Source of the DNA: Diphasiastrum complanatum
Lineage: Eukaryota; Streptophyta; Lycopodiopsida; Lycopodiales; Lycopodiaceae
Assembly (NCBI GenBank): GCA_029204225.1
Contig: CM055095.1
Coordinates: forward strand, 74,453,501-74,517,500
Direction of reading: 5' to 3'
Length of the DNA stretch: 64,000 nucleotides
Shown here: piece after piece, positions 12,104-24,030 of the stretch
Layout of the letters: each line of letters starts with the position of its first letter
How positions within the stretch are numbered: position 1 is the first letter of the stretch
Program-made: the position numbers and the translations under genes
The notes under the pieces: model-generated
What the model was told of the DNA's origin: nothing
The model's input: the letters and a program-made list of their open reading frames with translations, nothing else
Databases searched by the model: none

Positions 12104-13143
12104 ATGTCTTCATCTGGTTCACATTTCTTAGAGCACAGTGAGAGATTAACATCTTCCAATTATGCAATGTGGAAGATCAGAATAGAATCATTATTGATTC
12201 TACAGGATGTAATGGATATTGTGAGTGGAGCTGAAGAAGAACCTGCTCCATCTAATGAAGCTGCAGCATTTCACAAAAGAACCAGAATTGCCCTTCATTT
12301 CATAAAAATGAATGTTACCAATAAAGTGTTAAGAGAGATCAGCACATGCACCACTGCCAAGGAAGCTTGGGATACTCTAAAAACAATCTATGAAATCAAA
12401 AATACTTCTAGATTGCTTACACTTAAAAACCAAATATTTCTAAGTTATCAGAGAGTAGATGAGAGTGCTTCATCATATGTCATGAGAGTTAAGGATATTC
12501 ATCAAGAGTTAGCTGGTATTAGTGATGCTCTTAAGAACACTGAACTTGTTCAAGTAGTCCTAATTGGACTTAGAGATGAGTATGACAATATTGTGCAGAC
12601 TTATGCTGTCAGGGAGGATCTTCCATCCTTGGAGACACTGCAAGGTGTTCTCATTGCTAAAGAAAGCAGGCAAGAGAACAAGATGCTGAGGATCAACAGA
12701 CTTTCATTGAAAGATGGTGGAGATGACAAAGCACTCTTCATCAGAGACAAGTCAAGAGGCAAGGACAAAGGACAACAACACTTCAAGAAGGACAAAGCCA
12801 AAGAAGGTGGTGAGGATCAGTCCTCACAATCTGCAACATCCGGTGGCAAGAAGAAGCTGTCAAAGATCAAGTGTTTTTTCTGTGCAAGAAAGGACACTAT
12901 GCATCAAACAATTTCAGGAAGAAGAACCAATCTAAGCAAGCTAACCTTAGTAATGAGGATGAGTGTGAGGGTGTAGAGAGTGAAAGAGAGGATTCATTAA
13001 TGATGTCTACTTTTTCATCGTTTCCTTTTAAGAATGAAGAAGTCTGGTGGATAGATAGTGGGGCTAGTTCCCATACGTCTAGTTCTAGAAACTCTGTCAC
13101 TAATCCCATATCTAGGTGCAAAAAGGTCAATCTATACTGCTAA
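12104..13143 (+). pseudogene. gag and protease start of element C
   Basis: Starts at ATG 12104 (MSSSGSHFLEHSERLTSSNYA). The gag has the copia UBN2-type pattern: SNYAMWKIRIESLL near residue 22, MALHFIKMNV-like and AKEAWDTLK blocks, then a basic Lys-rich tail. The zinc knuckle begins KCFFC but is broken by a frameshift near 12890. In the other frame it continues KGHYASNN, so the last Cys of CCHC is gone. The protease motif WWIDSGASSH is intact in that second frame (about 13045-13075). The frame shifts again after it. Confidence 0.88.
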
Positions 13144-14213
13144 TGATGTAGAGTGTAGAATTGAAGGAATAGGTAGTATTCCATTGCATGCATCATCATC
13201 AAAATCTTTTTGCTTACATGATGTATTGTATGTACCTAGATTAACCAAGAATCTCATTAGTGTAGGACAGTTGTTTGATAGTGGATTGGATGTCAAGTTT
13301 CAAGTTAACAAGTGTATAATCTCAAGAGAAAATGAAGTTATTGCTAGAGGATCTAGAATTGGTAAGTTGTACAAACTAGATCCTAGGGAGAGTGCTAACA
13401 TTTCAAATAATGCTTATGAGACCAAGGTTCTATAGGAGGATTTGTGTCACAAGAGATTGGGTCATCCCAATTTCAAAGCCATGCAATCTATGGTCAAAGA
13501 AGGAAAAGATGTTGGTCTACCAAAGACACTGTCAAAGGAGCTTCTACCTTGTGAAGCTTGTGTGTTGGCAAAGTCACACAGAAGGCCTTTTCCTAGATCA
13601 AGTATCAAGACAAAGCAACCATTTGAACTTGTACACTCTGATGTTCATTTCTCATCAACTAAGAGCAGAGGAGGAGCCAACTGCTTTGTCTCTTTTTTAG
13701 ATGATTATACAAGATATTCTTGGATCTATATGTTGTCTTCAAAAGCCATGGTTTATGATGTTTTTCTTACTTCAAAGCTTATGTAGAAAAGCAGTTTCCT
13801 TTCAAGTTGAAAGTTTTGAGAAGTGATAGTGGAGGAGAATACACTTCCAATAAGTTTAAAGACTTTTGTGAGAGAGAGGGTATTCAAAGAGAGTTTTCTT
13901 GTTCATATACTCCTCAACAAAATGGAGTTGTTGAGAGAAAAAATAGAACTTTGTGTGAATGTTCAAAAGCCATTAGGCTAGAAGCTTCTCTGCCTAAAGA
14001 AATTTGGGGAGAGGCAGTTGCATGTGCAAACTATCTTTGTAATAGGCTTTCAAATCTTGCAATAGGAGGAAAGACACCATTTGAGATATTGTATAAGAAA
14101 AAGCCTAAGGTAGATCATCTTAGGATTTTTGGCTGTGTATGCTTTGTGCATGTGCCTCTAGAAACTAGGAAGAAGGAAGATCCTAGTGCTGTAAGAGGAA
14201 TTTTTGTAGGATA
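13058..14213 (+). pseudogene. protease end and integrase of element C, interrupted by element B
   Basis: Protease remainder to an in-frame TAG at 13433-13435 (YVPRLTKNLISVGQLFDSG). Pre-integrase CHKRLGHPNF follows, then the zinc-binding CEACVLAKSH and the first catalytic Asp in LVHSDVHF. A one-base shift near 13780 precedes LRSDSGGEYTSNKF (second Asp) and QQNGVVERKNRT (Glu). So all three DDE residues are still encoded, but in separate frames. The reading stops at RGIFVGY where element B is inserted, and resumes at 19786. Confidence 0.88.
14209..14213. other. target site duplication of element B, left copy
   Basis: GGATA before the B LTR. The right copy at 19781-19785 reads AGATA (one substitution). 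Removing B and one copy restores the host codons GGA TAT GCA TCT of element C. Confidence 0.88.
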
Positions 14214-14861
14214 TGTGAAAGATTTCAGATCCTTAAGATCCAATCTACTTGAATGATCTTTGGTTAGAAAGAGAAATACACTACCAATTTCACCAATATA
14301 GAAAAATCAGCATCTACACACAATTTGAGATGCAAACACTAATAGAACTTGATCAAACTTGAATGAAATGATTATGTACTGTTGCTGTCCGTACAAAACC
14401 AGCAAGCTACTGTATTTCACACGTGTGGATCCAAAAATAGCAAATATAGATTATTCTACACATAGAATTGCAAGCAATCACCAATATAGTGCACCAATGG
14501 ATAGTAGAACCCAAGAGCCATGTATAAGCATGAAATGAGATAGAGAAGAGAGAAGATGTGTCTCTCCACGAGTTACATCCTTTTATAGCAGGTCCAAACC
14601 CTATTTGGCCACTTGGCTTTCCCACCAAAATGCTAACCCTACCAATTTTGGGTCTAGATTCAATGTACCCAACTTATTCAAATTGAATCTACTCAAACTC
14701 GCATTCTATCTTTCCCACACTTTCAAAAAGTGTTTATTCAAATGAAATTTAGACTAATGAACTTTGAAAAGTCAACCTCTAAGTCTAAAACAAGTTTTGG
14801 CCTCAATATGCCAAATATGGAAATATTGCAAAATGTGATGAAACTAGTTGAATCTTTCACA
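14214..14861 (-). repeat. 3' LTR of element B (648 bp)
   Basis: Ends TGTGAAAG/CTTTCACA form the terminal inverted repeat. On the minus strand a TATA box (CTATAAAA) lies at 14581-14588. It pairs with 19131-19780. Confidence 0.95.
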
Positions 14862-14871
14862 CTCCCTCTTC
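14862..14871 (-). other. polypurine tract of element B
   Basis: Minus strand GAAGAGGGAG directly before the 3' LTR, the plus-strand priming site. Confidence 0.85.
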
Positions 14872-16251
14872 AACTAGTTTTAGCATAGACTTTGATAATA
14901 CTCCAAGTGAAGTCCTATGCTTCATGAACAAGTCTTTTCCCAATGCTTTGATGAATATATCAGTTACACATTCCCTTGAAGACAGATGTTGAAGCTCCAC
15001 CTCCTTTGCAATGACTCGCTCCCTCACAAAATGATATTGTATCTCAATATGCTTGCTCCTAGCATGAAAGATAGGATTGGATGCCATTCTTTGGGCTGAT
15101 TGATTGTCACAAAAGATGATTGGGCTCTCTGAAAAATCCAGCAATTGAATATCCTTTATCATCCTTTTGATCCATACCATCTCCTTTGTGCAATGTGTAA
15201 GAGCTTTGTACTCGGCCTCACTAGATGACAATGAGATAGTGGCTTGTTTCTTTGACATCCATGATATAGCTCCATCACCTATGAAAATACAATGAGAACT
15301 AATGGATTTCCTATCCATTACATCTCCAGCATAGTTCGAATCTGAAAATCCAAAAAGATTAGGTGATGATCCCTCATATAATATGCCAAAATCTCGAGCT
15401 CCAATGATGTACCTCAAAACTCGCTTTCCTAGCTTCCAATGCTCCTCACTAGGATCTTGCATGAATTGACTCAATCTTCCAACACAATAGCTTAGATCAG
15501 GTCTAGTAATGGTTAGATAGATGAGTGAACCAACTAGCTTTCTATAGAGAGTAATGTCCTTGAAGGATCTTTCATTACCTCTTATAGTAAGCTTTACATG
15601 AGACTCCATAGGTGTATCAATAGCTTTTGCATCTACCATATGAAATCTTTCTAGAATAGAATTAGCATACTTCTCTTGACAAATGAAAGTAGATTGAGAA
15701 GATCTAATGACTTCTATTCCTAAAATGTAATGCAAATTACCAAGATCATGCACCTCAAACTCCTTCTTAAGAGCATTCTTGATATCCTCCACATCTTGAT
15801 TGTCTCCACCACTCAAGATGATATCATCCACATAGATTAGCAAGATGGTAACATCATTTCCGGCAAACCTATAATAAAGTGAATGATCATACTCACTCAT
15901 AACAAAGCCTTGAGAGAGTAAAAAAGTGTTAAGCTTAGCATACCAACTCCTTGGTGCTTGCTTAAGGCCATACAAACTCTTTTGTAGAAGACACACATGA
16001 TTTGGCTTTGTTGATGAGATGTAGCTCTCGAGTTGCTCCATGTATACTTCCTCTTCAAGATCACCATCCAAGAATGCATTTGAAATGTCCATTTGCCATA
16101 GATCCCATCCATAAAGTGTAGCAAGTGAAATGATGACTCGAATGTTTACCATCTTTGCCACGGGTGTGCATATCCTTTTGCCACTAACCTTGCCTTGTAC
16201 TTGTTGATAGATCCATCTTGGTTTGTCTTCACCTTGAAGATCCATTTGCAT
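14872..16251 (-). pseudogene. reverse transcriptase and RNase H of element B
   Basis: Continuous frame of over 450 codons. In order: TPVAKMVNIRVIISLATLYG, DISNAFLDGDLEEEVYMEQ, SLYGLKQAPRSWYAKLN, the RT catalytic motif YVDDIILSGG, TRPDLSYCVGRLSQFM, then RNase H with SNYAGDVMDRKS, SWMSKKQATISLSSSEAEYK, CDNQSAQRMASNPIFHARSK and TKEMVWIKRM. RT and RNase H motifs all look intact. Its upstream join to the RT start is broken: a deletion of about 36 bp removes the QEQGIDYDETFA segment that element D still has at about 10165-10200, and shifts the frame. Confidence 0.93.
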
Positions 16252-16931
16252 CCAATAGCTTTCTTGTCCTTAGGCAACTCCACCAATCTCCATGTTCCAT
16301 TCTTCATAAGAGCTTGATACTCAAGATCCATTGCTTGGATCCATTCCTCTTCTTTCCTTGCTTGATCTACACTTGTAGGTTCATCCAAAGAGGTTAGGAA
16401 AGCAACATAATTTCCAGAAACTACTTGCTTACCCTTTTGATCATATGTGAGCCTTGAAGGTACTTGTCTTTCTCTTGATGTTCTCCTTGGCTTTTGACTT
16501 GATGAAGGTCCATCATCATCAGCATCCAAAGTAGGATCCTTCTCATCAACATCAAGAATGTTAGATCCATCTACTCTACCATCAATCATGCTTGAAGACA
16601 CCTTTGGAATGTTTCCCTCATCAAAAATGACATCGCTTCCAACAATCACTTTGTTAGTAGAAGGAATGTAAACTTTGTAGGCTTTACTCACCTCACTATA
16701 TCCAACAAAAATACCTCTTCTTGAAGATGGATCCTCCTTGGTCTTATCATCAAGAGTAATGTTGACATAGCATGTGCATCCAAAGGTTCTTAGAAAGTTG
16801 ACACTCGGCCTCCTCTTGAATAGCATCTCAAAAGGTGTCCTTCCATCCAAAATAGCACTTGGCCACCTATTGCACAAGAAATTGGCTCTCCCTTGCATTC
16901 TTGAACTTGACAAAGACATCATACACTTCAT
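16146..16931 (-). pseudogene. integrase C-terminus, linker and RT start of element B
   Basis: Reads LDGRTPFEMLFKRRPSVNFL, FGCTCYVNIT, SSRRGIFVGYSE, then an acidic linker with SSSQKPRRTSRERQVPSRLT and the RT start IGCKWIFKVKTNQDGS, KARLVAKGYA. Upstream it fuses to the 5' integrase segment after the core deletion. Downstream it ends in a frameshift (HPWQRW). Confidence 0.9.
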
Positions 16932-18072
16932 CCTTGCTCTTTAGTAGATAGATCCAACAAAATCTACTAAAATCATCAATGAATGTTACATACATCTTAG
17001 CTCCACTATTGCTAATTGTAGTAAATCCATGAATATCCGAATGTACAAGTTGAAAAGGCTTTGTAGATCTAGAAATAGATCTAGTATAAGGTAGTCTATG
17101 TGACTTAGACAAAGCACAAGACTCACAAACATGCTTGTCATTACTTAAGGAACTTGGAAGACCAATCACAACCTTCTCCCTTGCCATTACCTCCAATGAC
17201 TTGAAGTTGAGGTGTCCCATCCTTTTGTGCCAAACCTCTTGAATAGAAATTTGCTCCCTTGCAACACATCCAACTTGGTTAGCAATAACACAAGCATCGA
17301 GTTTGAACAACTTCCCTTGCCTTTTACCTTTTCCAATCAAGACATCCTTCCTTTTGATCAAACAAGCATCTCCATCAAACTCCACCTTGAGGCCCTTACT
17401 TAGCATTTGACTCACACTAAGCAAATTCTTGGTAATAGATGGAATAAACAAGACATCCTCCAAATGAACATTCCTATTTGTAGAGAGAGAAATAGGAATT
17501 GTGCCAATCCCTTTGATTGCACACTCACCATCATTGGCCGTGTAGATCACCCTCTTGTCATCCCCATATGCCAACAAAGAAGTGAAGTACTCTTTGTGAA
17601 AGGTCATGTGTGAACTTACTCCACTATCAATCCACCAAGGATCTAGATCTCCATCATTAGCAAGCATACATGAAGACATCACAAAAGCATCATCATTTGC
17701 ATCTTGCACATCCAAACCATCCTCATCAAGAGTAAGATTACCTTGCTTGTCTCCTTGATCTCTCTTCTTCTTGTAGCACTCACTTGCAAAGTGTCCTTTG
17801 ATGCCACAATAGAAGCACTTGATCTTTGATCTATCCTTCTTTTTGCCACTTGAAGAAGCATCCACTCGATCTTGCCCTTTAGACCACTTGCTTTTGGTTT
17901 TGCACTTGAATTTGCCCTTTGTGAACATAGCATCCTCTTGAAGTGTCGATGTAGATCCACCTCTTGCTTGAAGCCTATATTCCTCATTGATCAAGATCTC
18001 TTGAAGATCCATCAAACTTGGCAAAGTCTTTTGAATAGCAATGCTTTGAACAATGTTAGCATGAGCATCCAA
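16867..18072 (-). pseudogene. gag end, protease and truncated integrase of element B
   Basis: Frame of 401 codons. Zinc knuckle CFYCGIKGHFASEC at about residues 86-99. Protease DSG at about 149-151 (WWIDSGVSSHMTF, with Val where Ala is usual). Pre-integrase WHKRMGHLNF with the two His, then CESCALSKSH with the two Cys, then the first catalytic Asp in LVHSDIHGF and FIDDFSRFCWIYLL. It stops soon after KFKNARE. The segment with the second Asp and the Glu is deleted, so integrase cannot be catalytic. Confidence 0.92.
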
Positions 18073-18529
18073 GAATCACTTGAATAAGCTCTCCTTCCTT
18101 AATGCTTTCATCTATGCAAGCTACCTCATCATTCAATGCTTTCATTCTCAAAACAAAAGTACTTGGACTTTCTTCATTCTTTTGCAAACAAGAAAAGATT
18201 TGCCTTCTTAGAGTCAACACTCTAGAAGTAGACTTGGATTCATAAAGTTTCTTCAATGAATTCCAAGCTTCCAAAGATGATGTGCACTTACCAACTTCCT
18301 TGAGAAGTTCATTGGTAACATTCATCTTTATCATGTGTAGAGCCTTCTTGGCCCTCTTGTCATACCTCAATTGATCTTGTTGTGTTGCTAGTCTCTCCTC
18401 CAAACCTACAACAATATCCAAAACATTATTCATCTCAAGAAGTGACTCCATCCTCACTTTCCATAATGAATAGTTACTTGAGGTAAGCCTATCATTAGCT
18501 TCCAACATGACTCCAATTGAGGATGCCAT
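18056..18529 (-). pseudogene. gag N-terminus of element B
   Basis: Starts at ATG 18527-18529 (MASSIGVMLEANDRLTSSNY). Copia UBN2-type gag: SLWKVRMESLLEM, AKKALHMIKMNVTNELLKEV, SLEAWNSLKKLYESKSTSRV, LTLRRQIFSCLQ. A frameshift near 18060-18075 separates it from the rest of gag (the alternative frame continues DAHANIVQS). Confidence 0.92.
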
Positions 18530-19118
18530 GTAGCAATGACCTGATCTTCTCTTTCAACCTGTTTCAATGCACAAAGCACTCTCTTGAACAACAACAAATG
18601 CTTTCAAAAGAAATCACCAAGATTTGAAACTATCTCACAAATTCTCTTCTAGCACTTATCCAAGCAAATCAACACATAGAATCATGGAATATTGATCAAA
18701 CTATGATCTATCCTCAATCTAATGACTTTTGCCACTTCTTAAAATTGAAATACACTCAAATGAAGTCCAGAAACCTCACTATCTAGAGATCCAATCAAAA
18801 TTAAGGTTTTGACAAAATCACAAAAAATTGACTATTCCAAATCTACATGCAAATGCTGAAAATTTGATATGCAATCTATAAGCCACCACTTAGGCTGAAC
18901 CAATGATCCAAAAATCGGCCAAATCCAGCATGTGAATTCAAAAAACGGAATTGAACAAGTATATTGACCTATTTAGTGTTTTGATCTACAAAAGATCCAA
19001 TCTACAAAAGCAAAAAAAACCGATTTTGGTGTAGAATCCTCTCTAGCATGCTCTAGACTTGATATCTTCACCAAATCATTGATAGATCTGATTTCCTCCT
19101 TCATAACCTGAAACACAA

Positions 19119-19130
19119 GCTCTGATACCA
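19119..19130 (-). other. primer-binding site of element B
   Basis: Minus strand TGGTATCAGAGC immediately after the 5' LTR, identical to that of element C. Confidence 0.93.
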
Positions 19131-19780
19131 TGTGAAAGATTTCAGATCCTTAAGATCCAATCTACTTGAATGATCTTTGGTTAGAAAGAGAAATACACTA
19201 CCAATTTCACCAATGTAGAAAAATCAGCATCTACACACAATTTGAGATGCAAACACTAATAGAACTTGATCAAACTTGAATGAAATGATTATGTACTGTT
19301 GTTGTCCATACAAAACCAGCAAGCTATTGTATTTCACACGTGTGGATCCAAAAATAGCAAATATAGATCATTCTACACATAGAATTGCAAGCAATCACCA
19401 AGATAGTGCACCAATGGATAGTAGAACCCAAGAGAACCATGTATAAGCATGAAATGAGATAGAGAAGAGAGAAGATGTGTCTCTCCACGAGTTACATCCT
19501 TTTATAGCAGGTCCAAACCCTATTTGGCCACTTGGCTTTCCCACCAAAATGCTAACCCTACCAATTTTGGGTCTAGATTCAATGTACCCAACTTATTCAA
19601 ATTGAATCTACTCAAACTCGTATTCTATCTTTCCCACACTTTCAAAAAGTGTTTATTCAAATGAAATTTAGATTAATGAACTTTGAAAAGTCAACCTCTA
19701 AGTCTAAAACAAGTTTTGGCCTCAATATGCCAAATATGGAAATATTGCAAAATGTGATGAAACTAGTTGAATCTTTCACA
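19131..19780 (-). repeat. 5' LTR of element B (650 bp)
   Basis: Pairs with 14214-14861. The minus-strand TATA box CTATAAAA at 19500-19507 would drive the element transcript. Confidence 0.95.
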
Positions 19781-20676
19781 AGATATGCATCTACCAAAAA
19801 GGCATACAAAGTTTATTTACCCTCTACTGACAAGAATGTTGTTAGTATAGATGTGATCTTCCATGAAGATCATAAGTTTAACTTGGATGATGCACAGGTC
19901 AAGGAGTCTCATGCAAGATCAGTCATCAATCTTGATGTTGTTCAAGAAGAGGTGAGGCCGAGGCTTGAAAAGGAGCAAATTCAAGCTACCACACCAAGAA
20001 GATCTACACGAGCAAGATCTGAGCCAAGTAGGTTCACATATGATGCTGAAGGAAGGCAAGTGGACGGTGAAACTTCCTATCATGCATTTTTTATATCAGA
20101 TGAAGAGCCTAAGGATGTTCAAGAAGCACTTCAATCCAAAGAGTGGGTTGAAGCAATGACCCAAGAGTTTGAAGCCTTGATGTCAAACAACACATGGGAG
20201 CTTGTGGAGCCACCAAATAACATGCATGTGATTGGATGTAAGTGGGTATTCAGAATCAAGTATAATCATGATGGATCTATTAATAAGTATAAAGCAAGAC
20301 TTTGTGCCAAAGGCTACTCACAGATCAAAGGTCTTGACTATGAAGACACCTTTGCACCAGTTGCAAAGATGGTAACAATTTGAATACTCATCTCTCTTGC
20401 ATGTTTTCAAAGCTTGATGTTTCTAATGCATTTATCAATGGTTACCTTGGGGAGGAGACTTACATGGAGCAACCTCCAGGTTTTGTGAAGGAAGGTGATG
20501 AATCAAAAGTTTGTCTTTTGTTCAAAAGTCTGTATGGACTAAAACAGGCACCAAGGTCTTGGTATGCAAGGCTCAACTCCTATCTCATATTACTCAGATT
20601 TTGTCTAAGTGAATATAACCCTTCTCTGTATTATAAGTTTGTAGATAACTTTGTAATTATACTTCTCATCTTGTAG
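19781..20676 (+). pseudogene. linker and reverse transcriptase of element C, right of element B
   Basis: Resumes the C frame: KKAYKVYLPSTDKNVVSIDV, a linker with RRSTRARSEPSRFTYDAEGR, then RT blocks VIGCKWVFRIKYNHDGSINK, KARLCAKGYSQIKGLDYEDT, FAPVAKMVTI and a stop at about 20381. The next frame has FSKLDVSNAFINGYLGEET and SLYGLKQAPRSWYARLN. The catalytic motif survives only out of frame as LVDDIILCGN, with the Tyr of YVDD changed. The thumb region after it is mostly deleted. Confidence 0.9.
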
Positions 20677-20831
20677 ATGATATCATCCTTTGTGGAAACA
20701 ATGAGAAGTTAGTTGAAGAAACTAAGCATGCACTTGGTACTGAGTTTAAGACGTAGGACTTAGGAGTAGGCCTTGAAATAGATTTTTGAAAAGGTCATGC
20801 ATTTATAAGCCAAAGTAAATATGCACTTTCC

Positions 20832-21374
20832 ATGCTCAGGAAATGCCATATGAGGTATATATCTTCTACCTTGGATTATGGATTATTCTATGAAGGAGAA
20901 GATCTGACTTTGATTGCTTTTTCAGAATCAGATTTTGCAGGAGACAGGCTGGATAGGAAATCCACAAGTGCTTACACTATATTTCTTGGAGGGAACTTGG
21001 TTTCTTGGCTATCAAAGAAACATGTAACTATTTCCTTATCATCCTGTGAAGCTGAATACAAATCTCTTACAACCACAACTAAGGAGGTTTTATGGATCAA
21101 AAGACTACTTTTGGAGCTAAAGTGTTATGCAGATGAAGATCTTCCAATTATCAAGAACGATAACATTTCTGCTCAGGCTCTTGCAAATAATCCAGTCTTT
21201 CATGCAAGGAGCAAGCATATTGAAGTGGCTCATCATTTTGTAAGAGAAAAAGTCATTGGGAGAGAGATCTCATTGGAACATGTTTCATCTTCAAATTGTG
21301 TTGCAGATCTTCTCACCAAACCTCTACTCAAAAATGTCTTTATGAAGATGAGGTCAAACCTTGGCCGAACATAA
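20832..21374 (+). pseudogene. RNase H of element C
   Basis: Copia RNase H reads GLFYEGEDLTLIAFSESDFA, GDRLDRKSTSAYTIFLGG, SWLSKKHVTISLSSCEAEYK, NDNISAQALANNPVFHARSK, and ends just before the polypurine tract. The usual CDN motif is here NDN, so a metal-binding region may be changed. The segment joining it to RT is deleted. Confidence 0.9.
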
Positions 21375-21379
21375 ATTTT

Positions 21380-21388
21380 AAGGAGGAG
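21380..21388 (+). other. polypurine tract of element C
   Basis: AAGGAGGAG directly before the 3' LTR. Confidence 0.85.
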
Positions 21389-22101
21389 TGTGAAGATTAT
21401 TATTTCGAGTTTGGGGCCATGTCCATGGTGATTTCCACTAAATTTCATGTTGTTCATAAAAGGAGTGTGAATTGAGCACATACCCTTCTAGTGTAGCTCG
21501 GATTTGAGTTAGATAGGTTCTATTTTGATGACATGCAATAGTTTAGATAACATGCAAAGTCATACTGTATGCATGCAAGCCACATGCAATCAATGCATGC
21601 AACATGCAAAGTAGTTTCAGTGATCTACACATGTCTAGGCAGTTTTATGAGTTGACATGTAGTACATGCAACATACATGCATGCAGTTACACATGTGGAT
21701 CTGTGGTAGGTGAAGTAGTTCAGTTAAGTGGACTTTCCATGTAACTCCACTGTAGGAATTCGAGTCTCTCTCATGTAGGAAAAGTGGGCATGTTTTTCCA
21801 TATTGTGAATATTGAGATTTTGGTGTTTTGGACTCATTCTCTCTCTACTCGAGTTATTCATGCTTGATTTTCTCTCTCTACCCGAGAGCAGCCTTTTTTT
21901 CCCATACTGAACACTTAGAATTATTTTTGACATTCATTTCTCATAGTGAAGAGTTAGATTTTTTCATTAGATGTATGCCATTGTGCTCTTGCCTTAGATT
22001 TTTCAAGCATAATGTTCTTTGATCAATCTTGTGCAATCACAACACCTCAGTAAGATCCTGTAAGGTGTGTGGTGAAGTTCACACGTGCTAAAAACTTCAC
22101 A
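21389..22101 (+). repeat. 3' LTR of element C (713 bp)
   Basis: Starts TGTGAAG, ends CTTCACA, and is followed by the ATAAT target duplication at 22102-22106. Differs from the 5' LTR by scattered substitutions and two larger indels. Confidence 0.95.
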
Positions 22102-23284
22102 ATAATGCTTGAAGATACTTTTGAAATGTTCCCCTCATCAAAAATGACATCTCTACCAATAATCACCTTATTAGTAGAAGGAATGTATTCCTTGTAGGCT
22201 CTTTACTCACCTCACTATATCCAACACATATACCTTTTCTTGAACATGGATCCTCCTTGTTCCTATCGTCAAGAGTTATATTGAAGTAGCATGTGCATCC
22301 AAAAGTTCTAAGAAAGTTGACACTCGGCCTCCTCTTAAATAACATCTCAAAAGGTGTCCTTCCATCCAAAATAGCACTCGGTCACCTATTTCACAAGAAA
22401 TTATCACACAACAAAGCTTGATCCCAAAATGGCTTATCAAGGTTAGCACTTGACCTCATGGCTTTGACACTTTCACATAAAGTCCTATTCTTCCTCTCGA
22501 ACACTCCATTTTGTTGTGGGGTCTTGGTGTTGTATACGCCCTCTTGATCCCATGCTCATCACAAAAGGCCTTGAACTTGGTAGATATGTACTCTCCACCA
22601 TTGTCACTCCTTATGCACTTGATCCTTGTAGAAAATTGGTTTTCCCTTGCATTCTTGAACTTAACAAAGACATATGCACTTCATCCTTGTTCCTTAGTAG
22701 ATAGATCCAACAAAATCTACTAAAATCATCAATGAAAGTTATATACGTCTTAGCTCCACTATTGCTAATTGTAGTACTTCCATGAATATCCGAATGTACA
22801 ATTTGAAAAGGCTTTGTAGATCTAGCATAAGGTAGTCTTTGTGACTTTGACAAAGCACAATCACAAACATGATTAATGCTACTTAAGGATTTTGGAAGAC
22901 CAATCAAAACTTGCTTCACTCTCAAAACAAAAATATATGGACTTTCTTCATTCTTTTGCAAACATTGAAAGATTTGTCTTCTTAGATTCAATACTCTAGA
23001 AGTAGACTTGGATTCATAAAGCTTCTTTAATGAATCCCAAGCATCCTTTGATGAAGTACTCTTACCAACTTCCTTGAGAAGTTCATTGGTAACATTCATC
23101 TTGATCATGTGTAGATCTCTTTTGGCTCTCTTGTCATACCTCATTTGTTCTTGTTGTGTTGTTGGCCTCTCCTCCAAACCTACAACAATATCCAAAACAT
23201 CATTCATCTCAAGAAGTGATTCCATCCTCACTTTTCACAATGAATAGTTGCTTGAGGTAAGCCTATCATTGCCTTCCAGCATGT

Positions 23285-23576
23285 ATCCACTTGATGTAGC
23301 CATGTTGCAATGACCTGATCCTTCTCTTTCAACCTATTTCAATGCACAAAGCACTCCTTTGAAATACAACAAATGTTTCCAAAAAGAAATCACAAAGATA
23401 TGGGAACCTCTCAATGTTTCCACTTGATGTATCCACTTGATGTAGCCATGTTGCAATGACCTGATCCTTCTCTTTCAACCTATTCACAAGGCATTCTTTT
23501 GAAATACAACAAATGTTTCCAAAAAGAAATCACAAAGATATGGAATCTCTCAATTCTCTTCTAGCACTTATATCTA
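23285..23576. repeat. 146-bp tandem duplication in the leader of element D
   Basis: Copies start at 23285 and 23431. Both carry ATCCACTTGATGTAGCCATG and CAACAAATGTTTCCAAAAAG. The second copy has a small deletion. It duplicates the gag start codon region. Confidence 0.85.
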
Positions 23577-24030
23577 GCAAATCAACACATAGAATGTAGA
23601 AATCTTGATCAACCTATGATCTATCCTCAATATAATGATTCTTGTCACTTCCTAAGATTGAATGCACTCAAATGAAGTTTAGTAACCTCACAATCTAGAG
23701 ATCTAATCAAAATTAGGGTTTTGACAAAATCACAAAAAATTGAATATTTCAAATTTTACATGCAATTGCCTAAAACTTGATATAGAATCTCGTAGCCTCA
23801 AGTGAGACCTATCTAATGCATCCAAAATCAACTATTTCCAGTAAGTGTGGTGTGAAATCAGAATTCATCAAGTTCTATAACCTAAAACGAGTTTTGATCT
23901 ACAAAAGATCCAATCTACATATGCAAGAAACTCGATTTTTGGATAGAAATCAATCTAGCATGCTCTAGCATTGATATCTTCACCAAATCCTTGATAGATG
24001 GACTTGATCCTTTCACAACCTACAACACAA

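Larger units (their letters stand above)
14214..19780 (-). mobile_element. Ty1-copia element B, 5.57 kb, complete with both LTRs
   Basis: Minus-strand LTR retrotransposon inserted in the pol gene of element C. It has LTRs of 648 and 650 bp, a primer site, a polypurine tract, and gag-protease-integrase-RT-RNase H order. Comparing the LTRs by eye I count about eight substitutions, all but one of them transitions, and one 2-nt indel (roughly 1.2%). This is the youngest of the three nested insertions. It is defective: a gag frameshift, a deletion of the integrase catalytic core, and a short out-of-frame deletion at the RT start. Confidence 0.95.
10624..22101 (+). mobile_element. Ty1-copia element C, 11.5 kb including nested element B
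   Basis: LTR retrotransposon with both LTRs, primer site, polypurine tract, and gag and pol in the copia order (protease-integrase-RT-RNase H). It lies inside element D: D sequence stops at 10623 and continues at 22102, with ATAAT on both sides. Without B and its duplicated target site C is 5,906 bp, a usual copia length. The LTRs differ at many positions, including a roughly 16-bp and a roughly 20-bp indel. C is therefore older than B, whose LTRs are nearly alike. Gag and pol have multiple frameshifts, so C is dead. Confidence 0.95.

Noticed and set aside
16867-18072. Reading element B as an intact, active retrotransposon
   Set aside because: Although both LTRs, primer site and polypurine tract are complete, gag is frameshifted, the integrase core is deleted and the RT start is out of frame.
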